Shown: one piece after another, positions 28,311-40,325 of the stretch
How the letters are laid out: every line of letters begins with the position of its first letter
Position numbering within the stretch: the first letter of the stretch is position 1
Assembly: GCA_027618995.1 (NCBI GenBank)
Contig: JAQCGO010000001.1
Coordinates: 181,203-245,202 of the forward strand
DNA from: Pseudomonadota bacterium
GTDB lineage: Bacteria; Pseudomonadota; Gammaproteobacteria; Steroidobacterales; Woeseiaceae
Length of the DNA stretch: 64,000 nucleotides
Direction of reading: 5' to 3'
Notes under the pieces: generated by a model
Databases searched by the model: none
The model's input: the letters and a program-made list of their open reading frames with translations, nothing else
What the model was told of the DNA's origin: nothing
Translations under genes and position numbers: made by a program

Positions 28311-30494
28311 ATTCAGCAAAAACAGGCACTTAACTGGTCAATTCGAGCCCTTTGCGGGGCGGCAGCCCTAGCGCTGGTGGCGTGCTCCGACAGTTCAGAG
28401 GCACCGAACCCAGCCCCGGTGCCACCACCGATCGAGGTCGAAACAAAAACCAACATCCTGTTCATAGTTCTCGACGACGTCGGCATGGACCAGATGGAAA
28501 TTTTCGGTTTCGGCGGTGAGACACCACCGGCAACCCCTACCATCACTGAACTGGCCGGCGCCGGCGTCAGCTTCACTGACGCCTGGTCAATGCCCGCTTG
28601 CTCGACCACGCGCGCGGTCATGTTTGAAGGCCGTTTCCCCCTGCGCACCAATGTCAAAGCAGCGCTGGGCCCAAACGACCTTGCCAACTCAATGACCTCA
28701 CCCTACACCACCACCATTCCCAAACTGCTCGCCGGCCAAGGCTACGAGAGCGCGCTGTTTGGTAAGTTCCACATCGCGCTACAGGGCAACTATCCGGCGG
28801 GTGATGCTTTGGTGCATGACCTGGGCTGGGACTATTTTGCTGGCTGGCTGGACGAGACCGGCGACCCAACCTCTGTTGATACCACGGCCGGCGGTGTCGC
28901 CCCCGAGGGCACCTACAGCTGCGGCTTCGTGCCGGATGGCACCCAGCCCAATGGAGCAGACAGCGGCGCCTGCTACCTGGCCGACGGCAGCTGTACTGAG
29001 CACGGCGGCGGCATCATCGCGCCCGGGCGCAGCTGCCGCGACGAGGGCGGCATTTTTGACCCCAACACAAGCTGCCAAATCACGCTGCCCGAACACCTGG
29101 ATTTCAACCGCATGAACGCGCACTCGGTATCGCCGATGGTGTATAACTTCCCGGACGGCTCCGTGGAGAGGCTTGCACTCACTGACCCCCGATCGCGTCA
29201 ATTTCGCACCAGTTTCGCAGTGGATGAAGCCGCAGAATGGATCAATTCCCGGGCGGCGGACCAACCCTGGATGGCGACGGTCAGCTTTGCCTCCATTCAC
29301 ACCCCGCTGGTGCAGCCACCGGTTGACCCAGCTTCTCCCGCCAATGTTAACTCCACCAACCTTGATTGCAGCAACATAGAGGTACAACGGATTCTGTCCA
29401 ACCTGATGTTGGAATCGCTGGATCGTGAAATCGGCCGGCTGCTGGTAGCCACAGGCCTTGCTAGCCGTGACGCCGATGACGAGCTGGTATACACCCCGGA
29501 AGCAACCGACACCATGGTAGTGATCCTCGGCGACAATGGCTCGCTCGGCAGCACGGTCAAATTTCCCTTCGATTTTGGCCGGTCCAAGGGAACCGCCTAT
29601 CAATCAGGCGTTTGGGTGCCTTTAATCGTCAGTGGCCCGCAGGTTAGCACGCCAGGTCGCCAGGTAACGTCCATGGTGAACGTGGTGGACTTGTTCGCCC
29701 TGTTTGGTGAAATCGCCGGGATCGAAGATGTACAGGCAGAGGTACCGCTGACGCTAGACGCGGTTTCCATGTTGACGTATCTCACCAATCCTGAGCAGCC
29801 GCCCATCCGCGACTGGAACTACACCGAAGTGGGCTTGAGCCTGCAGGCAAATGGCGAAGTGAATGGCCCCTGCGTGGTGGGCAGTTGTACCCAGATTCCC
29901 AATACCCGCAGTATTTGCGAAGACAACAACGGTGTCTGGTGGGGCAAGGGCAACGAAGCCAGCTTCAACGGTGTACCTGCACCGGAAGAAGGCTTCACCT
30001 ACTGTTCGCAGGTACTGGACTTCGTCACCAGTAACGGCGGTGAGCCTTTCAATATTCTGCCGCTGGTTGCCATCGCGGTACGCAACGAAAACTATAAGCT
30101 AGTCGAAAACACGTACAAAGATTGCACCTCCGGCATCTGCCTGGATAACACTCAGCTGGAATTATTTGCCATCGACCAGCCAATCAACACGCCCTGGCTG
30201 GACAGAGAGGGCGACGAACTACCGCTGGATGCACTTGATGACTCGGCACAGGCTGCCCTTACCGAGCTGACCGAGCGGCTGGCCGCTCTGCGCGCCACCG
30301 TAATTGACTGCCCCGGTGATGGCAATATTGACGGCGTGGTCGACGAGATCGACCTGCAGGAATGGGAGAAATTTGCCAACGCTACAGGGCTCTCGAGCGT
30401 TTATGACCTGAATCTTGACGGCCGCACCGATACATTGGACGAATCCATCATCACTCAGAACCTGGGGCTAGACTGCAGAAACGGGGGCATCTGA
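28311..30494 (+). CDS. Sulfatase lipoprotein with dockerin-like/EF-hand C-terminus
   Basis: NILFIVLDDVGMDQMEIFGF, MPACSTTRAVMFEGRFPLRT, ALFGKFHI; lipobox LVAC; C-terminal DGNIDGVVDEIDL...YDLNLDGRTDTLDESIITQNLG. Reading frame extends upstream of the GTG at 28377; start codon uncertain (ATT at 28311 would complete the signal peptide). Confidence 0.85.
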   Translation: MQQKQALNWSIRALCGAAALALVACSDSSEAPNPAPVPPPIEVETKTNILFIVLDDVGMDQMEIFGFGGETPPATPTITELAGAGVSFTDAWSMPACSTTRAVMFEGRFPLRTNVKAALGPNDLANSMTSPYTTTIPKLLAGQGYESALFGKFHIALQGNYPAGDALVHDLGWDYFAGWLDETGDPTSVDTTAGGVAPEGTYSCGFVPDGTQPNGADSGACYLADGSCTEHGGGIIAPGRSCRDEGGIFDPNTSCQITLPEHLDFNRMNAHSVSPMVYNFPDGSVERLALTDPRSRQFRTSFAVDEAAEWINSRAADQPWMATVSFASIHTPLVQPPVDPASPANVNSTNLDCSNIEVQRILSNLMLESLDREIGRLLVATGLASRDADDELVYTPEATDTMVVILGDNGSLGSTVKFPFDFGRSKGTAYQSGVWVPLIVSGPQVSTPGRQVTSMVNVVDLFALFGEIAGIEDVQAEVPLTLDAVSMLTYLTNPEQPPIRDWNYTEVGLSLQANGEVNGPCVVGSCTQIPNTRSICEDNNGVWWGKGNEASFNGVPAPEEGFTYCSQVLDFVTSNGGEPFNILPLVAIAVRNENYKLVENTYKDCTSGICLDNTQLELFAIDQPINTPWLDREGDELPLDALDDSAQAALTELTERLAALRATVIDCPGDGNIDGVVDEIDLQEWEKFANATGLSSVYDLNLDGRTDTLDESIITQNLGLDCRNGGI

Positions 30495-30615
30495 GCGCAC
30501 ATCAGATCCGATATCGATATTCTTCAAGCAAACATCCAATGGATGCGAAGGTGACACATCCTTGCAAACATGCTACTTTCTCAGGTGTCTTGACGTGGCT
30601 CTAAGAGTCCGGAAA

Positions 30616-31008
30616 GCCTTGACCTGGATTCGCTGGGCGGGTGTTGTCTACCTGTTCTGGCTGGGCATCACGACCTGGCGTGCACCGGCAAGCGACCTCG
30701 ACGGGATTGTGGCGGTGCCGGTGCTGTTTTGGCGCGCCAGCCTGGTTGCAACAGTCAATCCAAAAACGCTGCTGTTCAATGCGGCGTTCCTGCCGCAGTT
30801 CGTGTCCGTGGACGGCAACGCGAGTGCCGGGTTAATGCTCGTTGCCACGGTTTTTCTGACGGTATTGCTGCTAGGCGACCTGCTTTGGGTGGCACTGGCC
30901 GGTTCAGCGCAAAGACTGCTCGCGCAGCAATCCACGACGCGGAACAAAATTACGGGCGGCTTCCTGATCTTGGCCAGCATTGGTCTTGCACTGTCGCGCC
31001 GCAGCTAA
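30616..31008 (+). pseudogene. LysE/RhtB family translocator, 3' fragment
   Basis: ALTWIRWAGVVYLFWLGITTW...FWRASLVATVNPKTLLFNAAFLPQFV. Confidence 0.9.
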
Positions 31009-31014
31009 ACCCGC

Positions 31015-31111
31015 AATCGCCCGCATGGCGGCCTCCCACAACCCACAACAATCGCCCGCATGGCGGCCTCCCACAACCCACAACCGTCGCCCGCATGGCG
31101 GCCTTCTACGG
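31015..31111 (-). repeat. REP-like repeat, 3 tandem copies (same family as 23197-23256, opposite orientation)
   Basis: AATCGCCCGCATGGCGGCCTCCCACAA repeated with 35-bp period; third copy diverged at its end. Confidence 0.88.
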
Positions 31112-31846
31112 TCAGGCTTGCAGGCCGCCGTCGATCGGGATCGCCGTACCGGTGATGTGCCGGGCCGCGTCGCTGGCCAGGAATAGCACCAGGGCCGCAA
31201 CGTCACTTGGATCAGCGATGCGCTTGTTCGGGCTGTTTTTCGCAATCATTGCCAGAAAGTCGTCGACCTCCTTGTCGGCGTCTTCGGCTCCTTGTGCGAG
31301 CATCGGTGTGTCGACGCCACCCGGGCAAACGGCGTTGACACGAATGCCTGCGGCGGCATAGTCGAGCGCCATGCTGCGCGTCAGCTGAATGAGACCCCCT
31401 TTACTGACACAGTAGACGAGCGCTCTCGGACCCGCGCGCAAGCCCCAGAATGAGGAGATATTGACTATGCTGCCGGCAGACTTCAAAAGGCTCGGCAATG
31501 CAGCCCGAGACAAATAGAACGGCACGTCCAGGTTGATGGCCATGGTGTCCCGCCAGTCGTCATCGCTGATGTCCTCGGCATTGCCGCGAGTCAATATGCC
31601 GGCCGAATTGACCAGGCAATCGATAGTGCCAAACTCGTCCAGCGTGTCGGCCACCAGTTCATCGCAGTCTTCGGACTCAAGCAATTCGCCGGCCCAGGTC
31701 GAAATATGGTCCGATACGTCGGCGACCTCCTCGAGTCGTCCTTCATCGCGGCCCGCGGCCAAGACGTTCCAGCCCGCTTCCGCGAATTCAATCGCAATGG
31801 CGGCGCCTATTCCGGAGCTTGCCCCGGTTATCAATGCGGTATTCAT
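31112..31846 (-). CDS. SDR family oxidoreductase
   Basis: MNTALITGASSGIGAAIAIEFAEAG, YCVSKGGLIQLTRSMA. Confidence 0.93.
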   Translation of the reverse strand: MNTALITGASSGIGAAIAIEFAEAGWNVLAAGRDEGRLEEVADVSDHISTWAGELLESEDCDELVADTLDEFGTIDCLVNSAGILTRGNAEDISDDDWRDTMAINLDVPFYLSRAALPSLLKSAGSIVNISSFWGLRAGPRALVYCVSKGGLIQLTRSMALDYAAAGIRVNAVCPGGVDTPMLAQGAEDADKEVDDFLAMIAKNSPNKRIADPSDVAALVLFLASDAARHITGTAIPIDGGLQA

Positions 31847-31930
31847 GAAATTTTCGGCTCCGAACGATCGTGTTGCGCAGTGTATCCCCAAAGTCTATAT
31901 AATGCGCCTCCTCGTAAAGGCCTGATTCCC

Positions 31931-33772
<1,842 letters not shown>

Positions 33773-33796
33773 CAACGATCGGGTAAATTTGCGATC

Positions 33797-34408
33797 ATGT
33801 ACAAGGGCGAACGATTCAACAGCATCAGCCACCTCGTCGGTGCCTCACTGGCATTGGTCGGTGGCGTCGTATTGGTGACTGATGCCGCGATTGGCGGCGA
33901 AGCGCAGAAGATCATCAGCTACAGCGTCTACGCGGGAACACTGTTCCTTCTGTATCTGAGTTCGACGCTTTACCACAGCATTTCCGGACCGGCGAAGAAC
34001 GTGCTGCGCGTCTTCGATCATCAGGCTATTTACTTGCTGATCGCAGGCACCTACACACCGTACGCCATGGTGGCGTTGCAAGGCTCGCTCGGATGGTGGC
34101 TGTTGGCCGCTATCTGGTCGCTCGCACTGATCGGCATGGTGCTCGACGCCGTACGTCGGCACGGACCGCGTGTAGTGTCGGTCCTGCTTTACCTGGTCAT
34201 GGGCTGGTTCTGCATATTCGCGCTGGATTCATTTGTCAGCGCGCTGTCGCCGGCCAGTCTCGCCTGGCTGATCGCAGGCGGTGTCTTTTACACGAGTGGC
34301 GTGATCTTCTTCGTGCTCGATCACTGGTATCCCTGGTGCCATGGCATCTGGCATCTGTTCGTGATCGCCGGCAGCACCTGTCACTATTTTTCGATCCTGC
34401 TTTTATAA
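33797..34408 (+). CDS. Hemolysin III (PAQR) family protein
   Basis: RFNSISHLVGASLALVG, STLYHS, HGIWHLFVIAGSTCHYFS. Confidence 0.92.
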   Translation: MYKGERFNSISHLVGASLALVGGVVLVTDAAIGGEAQKIISYSVYAGTLFLLYLSSTLYHSISGPAKNVLRVFDHQAIYLLIAGTYTPYAMVALQGSLGWWLLAAIWSLALIGMVLDAVRRHGPRVVSVLLYLVMGWFCIFALDSFVSALSPASLAWLIAGGVFYTSGVIFFVLDHWYPWCHGIWHLFVIAGSTCHYFSILLL

Positions 34409-34421
34409 GACCCATCGCAAC

Positions 34422-35165
34422 GTGGCGACGATCGATCTGAATGCAGACCTGGGTGAGGGGGATGCATACGATCAGGAATTGTTGCACGTCGTCAGCAGCT
34501 GCAATATCGCCTTCGGCGGACATGCTGGCGACCCGGCCAGCATGCAAGTAACCGCGCAACTGGCCAGTGCCCGCGGTGTTGCGATCGGCGCCCATCCCGG
34601 CTATCCCGACGTCGCGGGATTTGGCCGCAGGAAGGCTTTCCTGATCGGCGCAGAATTACAAAAAAGTATTATGTATCAAATAGATACGCTTGCCCGGATC
34701 GTGCGAGACATGGGCGGGGCGCTCAGCCATGTCAAACCCCATGGCGCGCTGTACTGGGACGCAACACAGGACGAAAGCGTCGCAGAACTATTTGTTGCAG
34801 CAACGCGGGCCGCTGCATCGGGCACCGCGATCGTCGGGCCGCCGCGCAGCGCATTGCAGCAATATGCGAGCAAGGCGGGCCTCCGGTTCATCGCCGAAGC
34901 GTTCGTTGATCGTGCCTATCGGTCGGATGGAACGCTGGTGCCGCGCGGCGAGCCGGGCGCCGTGCATGCGAATATCAATACGATCACGGCACAGACTGTA
35001 AGCCTCACTTGCGAAGGCAGGGTCACGGCGCAGAATGGCGCGGTAATCCCGGTTGCAGCCGCGACGCTGTGTTTGCACGGCGATACGCCCGGCGCCGATG
35101 TTGCCGCCCGCGCGGTTCGCGATGTGCTGCAGGCAAACGGAGTGAGGATTCGTGCGCCGCATTAA
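34422..35165 (+). CDS. pxpA: 5-oxoprolinase subunit PxpA (LamB/YcsF)
   Basis: IDLNADLGEGDAYDQELLHVVSSCNIAFGGHAGD. Confidence 0.95.
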   Translation: MATIDLNADLGEGDAYDQELLHVVSSCNIAFGGHAGDPASMQVTAQLASARGVAIGAHPGYPDVAGFGRRKAFLIGAELQKSIMYQIDTLARIVRDMGGALSHVKPHGALYWDATQDESVAELFVAATRAAASGTAIVGPPRSALQQYASKAGLRFIAEAFVDRAYRSDGTLVPRGEPGAVHANINTITAQTVSLTCEGRVTAQNGAVIPVAAATLCLHGDTPGADVAARAVRDVLQANGVRIRAPH

Positions 35166-35805
35166 AGTTTGCGGCGACGATTTGCTGAGTGTCGATATAG
35201 CCAAACGACGCAAACGTGCGGCGATCGCGCAAAGCCTGCGTGACAGCGGTGAATGGATCGAATGCGTTGAAGGCATGGCCTGCGTCGTAGTGCAGTTCGA
35301 TAGCGCGGTTACATCGGTACTCGACGCACGGCAGCGATTGGCGACGCAACTGCGGGCCGAGGTGCCACGCAAACGACAGAAATCCACGAGCATCGAGATA
35401 CCGGTTTGTTACGGCGGCGAGTTTGGACCGGAGTTCGAGTCGATTTGTGAAATACTGGGCCTCACGGCCGATGAAGTCATCCGGATCCACACATCACACG
35501 AGCACCTTGTCGACCTGATCGGCTTCACGCCCGGGTTTGCCTACCTGTCGGGCCTGGATGATGACCTGCGCGTGCCGCGACTGACGGACCCACGGCAACG
35601 CGTTGCGGCAGGTTCAGTTGGAATCGCCGCAGGGTACACCGGGTTGTATGCGACGGCCGGTCCTGCCGGCTGGCCCTTGCTTGGCAGGACGCCGATGCCG
35701 TTGCTGATCACGGATGTGCGGTCGCCGTTCGTGCTGACTGTCGGCATGCGAGTGAAATTCACTGCCATTGATGAGCAGACTTTTTACAGTCTGGCCGCCA
35801 AATGA
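35152..35805 (+). CDS. pxpB: 5-oxoprolinase subunit PxpB
   Basis: IPVCYGGEFGPEFE, GFTPGFAYLSGLDDDLRVPRL. Confidence 0.95.
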   Translation: MRRIKVCGDDLLSVDIAKRRKRAAIAQSLRDSGEWIECVEGMACVVVQFDSAVTSVLDARQRLATQLRAEVPRKRQKSTSIEIPVCYGGEFGPEFESICEILGLTADEVIRIHTSHEHLVDLIGFTPGFAYLSGLDDDLRVPRLTDPRQRVAAGSVGIAAGYTGLYATAGPAGWPLLGRTPMPLLITDVRSPFVLTVGMRVKFTAIDEQTFYSLAAK

Positions 35806-36749
35806 GCATGCTGATAACTCGCCCCGGCATGCTGACGACGATCCAGGCGAGTCCGCGGACCGGCAGTCGGCATCTGGGTGTGCCGAGCTGCGGGCCGGCC
35901 GACAGCCTGTCGATGGCGCTGGCCAACCGGCTCGTCGGTAATTCGCCCTTTGCGTCGGCTCTGGAAGTTACGTTGACTGGTGTGGATATGACGTTTGCGG
36001 CGGAGGCGTGGTTCGCTGTGACCGGAGCGTCGTCCCGCAGCACATTCAACGGCCAAGAAATTCCGTTCCACAAGACGGTGCGCGCTGTCGCGGACGACCG
36101 GTTGCAAATCGGGCCGGCGACAGCGGGGGCGCGTGTTTACATTGGTTTTGCCGGCGGTTTGGCAGCCGACGAATTCCTGGAATCGGCATCGACCTATGTA
36201 CCGGCAGGGTTGGGCGGTTATCAGGGCAGGGCATTGCAGCAAGGCGATCGCCTGTCGCTGGCGGAGTCCCGCGACCCGCCCGCGTTGCTCGAAACGCCGC
36301 CAGAGTTTCGACCATTGACGGCCGGACCCTGGGCTGTTCGCGCCAGTACGGGTGCGGAGTTTGACGCACTTGATGCAATCGGGCAGGCCACGTTGTTTGA
36401 TACCAACTTCGTCATAAGTCCGCGCAACGATCGCATGGGCCTGCAATTGTGGGGCGGGAAATTCGACGTCTCGTCGGCGGGATTTCTGGCGAGCGTGCCG
36501 CTGTTTCCGGGATGCCTGCAGTGTCCGGAGGACGGCTCACCGTACTTGCTGGGTGTGGATGCACAAACGACCGGTGGGTATCCGCGCATCGCGCAGGTGG
36601 CAAGAGTCGATCGGCACATCATCGGGCAGCTGCGTAGCGGCGATCACTTGCGATTATTGCGACGCACTCCCGAGGAAGCCGGCACCGAATTGAAGGAAAA
36701 ACTCGACTATTGGCGCAGATGGCTGCCCGACATTGCGTCGGTGATCTAG
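35802..36749 (+). CDS. pxpC: 5-oxoprolinase subunit PxpC
   Basis: TIQASPRTGSRHLGVPSCGPADSLSMALANRLVGN, adjacent to pxpAB. Confidence 0.95.
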   Translation: MSMLITRPGMLTTIQASPRTGSRHLGVPSCGPADSLSMALANRLVGNSPFASALEVTLTGVDMTFAAEAWFAVTGASSRSTFNGQEIPFHKTVRAVADDRLQIGPATAGARVYIGFAGGLAADEFLESASTYVPAGLGGYQGRALQQGDRLSLAESRDPPALLETPPEFRPLTAGPWAVRASTGAEFDALDAIGQATLFDTNFVISPRNDRMGLQLWGGKFDVSSAGFLASVPLFPGCLQCPEDGSPYLLGVDAQTTGGYPRIAQVARVDRHIIGQLRSGDHLRLLRRTPEEAGTELKEKLDYWRRWLPDIASVI

Positions 36750-36760
36750 CGCCTGAAGAA

Positions 36761-37069
36761 TGGTGGGCCCGCCAGGACTTGAACCTGGGACCAAGGGATT
36801 CACTTTACCCACTCATTTCTGAATGGAGTGGACTATCTCATCACCCTCAACCGAATTGTTAGGGGCGGGACGCTCTAGCCTGTTATCAAGAACACTTTAG
36901 TTCTCAGGTAGTCTCTGCACCTTCCGGCGGTGTACCGCCGGCTTGGCTCAGGATTGCCATCAGCCGTGCTGCTAAGGTTTCCCTGAATTCATCCCGTTCA
37001 TTTTGTGCCTTTCGGCACAAACGCACCTTTTGATGAGTCCCCTGCTCTAACCAACTGAGCTACAGGCCC
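36761..37069 (-). tRNA. tRNA-Ile(CAU), interrupted by a group I intron (exons 37069-37033 and 36800-36761)
   Basis: Spliced sequence GGGCCTGTAGCTCAGTTGGTTAGAGCAGGGGACTCAT|AATCCCTTGGTCCCAGGTTCAAGTCCTGGCGGGCCCACCA folds as a tRNA with anticodon loop CTCATAA. Confidence 0.93.
36801..37032 (-). ncRNA. Group I self-splicing intron (232 nt, no ORF) in the tRNA-Ile(CAU) anticodon loop
   Basis: 5' exon ends in U (CTCAT|); P2 TTTGTGCC-GAAA-GGCACAAA; P AATTCAGGGAAACCT; Q GGCAATCCTGAGCCAAGC; R GTGCAGAGACTAC; S TGAGATAGTCC; terminal G. Confidence 0.93.
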
Positions 37070-37284
37070 AAACTTTTCCTCCACCCCTTTCGGGGCAGCG
37101 CATCTTAGCAGACTTGGCAGTGCCAATGCGACGCGTGATTTCCGCCAATTCCCAATATTTCCGTGGTTCCGCCCACCACAACGAGATTCACAATCCGGAC
37201 GGTGTTGCAGGTTGCCGTCGAAATTGACGGCCACTCGCTATTCGGTTCCAATCAAACGCTCCCAAGCCCGCGCGAGGTAGTGCG

Positions 37285-38408
37285 ATGACGTTCGATCATC
37301 CATTCCGTTTCTATGACAATCGCCAAAAGTATCTGGCCTTCGTCAATACCTGCAGTGAGAAGTGGCAGGTTGCAAAGCGTGTTGCTCTCGAACTCGGCCA
37401 TTTGCGACCGGAGCCGCCGGCTTTACGCGTCTTCGATGCCGGTATGGGTGATGGCACCGTGCTTAGCCATACGATGCGTGCTTTGCACTTCCAATATCCG
37501 ACGTTGCCGTTTTACGTCATTGGCAAAGAGATCAGCCTCGAGGACATTCGCCTCAGCCTCGAAAAACTGCCGGATCGATTCGTCGAGCATCCGGCCAGCG
37601 TCTTCGTGTTCACGAATCTCTACTATGCTGAAGCGCCCTGGCTGAAACCGCGTGCCGACCACATGGTTGAAGATTTCAATTACAAAGTTGTCGAGCTGGG
37701 CGGATCAAGCGCCTACGAGTATGGTCAGCAACTGGGTAGCATGGACGAGTTCCTGGTCGACGGTTGGCAGGCGACAGCCAGCAAGAAAACCGGCAACCCG
37801 CTATACGTCAAACCATCGGTGTTGGTCATGTATCGCAAGGACCAGCGATTCTTGCTCGACAGCGTTATTCCCCGATCGGGCGAGCAGCGTGCAGACTTTG
37901 ATCTGGTGCTTGCGTCACAACCCTGGCGCGCGCGCATGGGCGCCGATTTCAAAGTGCAGTATGTGCTAGGCCCGCTAACCCAGGCGTTGCGACCAGCGGG
38001 TCGATTGTTGGCCGTGCATTCGATCGGCAGTGATCCCGGGCTGGAGCTGGTGCGTGAGATATGGCCGGACGAGGATCCGTTTCAGGTCAATCGCCATGAA
38101 TTGTTGCGCAAGCTGAAGGTGATGCTCGGAGATGAGGTCAACAACTTCGAGCTCGATGCTGCCGCGGATGATCAGGCCATATTTCAGTTTCGGATGCATA
38201 CCCTGCCCGACGAGATCGCCGAGAGCATCGGTACATCGACGCTGTTCGCCGCCTGGAACGCGGCGATTTACGTGGCTCAAATTGAAGACCAGCGCCTCGA
38301 GGCGGCGCTGAAAGAGTCACAGTATCTGCAAGCGACCGCCAGAATCCTGCATAAACACAACGGGCTCTGGTTTAACGACGAAAGTTTCGTCGTTTCGCGC
38401 AAGCCTGA

Positions 38409-38412
<4 letters not shown>
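37285..38412 (+). CDS. SAM-dependent methyltransferase-like protein
   Basis: 375 aa; [26 protein letters not shown] (motif I-like). Confidence 0.65.
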
Positions 38413-40235
<1,823 letters not shown>

Positions 40236-40325
40236 GGTGGAACGACCTCAAAGTCAAAAATGCAAACGAGCAATTGTACAAGCCAGCAGCTGATCAGGCC
40301 AGTCAATTCTGGCTCGAAGGGCGTA

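Larger units (their letters stand above)
28085..30620 (+). mobile_element. ~2.5 kb integrated element carrying a sulfatase gene, inserted in lysE/rhtB
   Basis: Interrupted lysE is restored in frame (ADALTW|IRWAGVVYLFWLG) by recombining TTGACATGG (28085-28093) with TTGACCTGG (30619-30627); tRNA-Val 3' half at left end. Confidence 0.8.

Noticed and set aside
31015-31111. CRISPR array
   Set aside because: Repeats (~27 bp) are separated by only ~8 bp of nearly identical sequence, with no unique spacers and no cas genes nearby; consistent with a REP array.
36998-37234. 78-aa minus-strand ORF (…GPVAQLVRAGDSSKGAFVPKGTK)
   Set aside because: It is a translation through the 5' tRNA-Ile exon and intron; GPVAQLVRAGDS is a typical artefact of reading a tRNA gene as protein.
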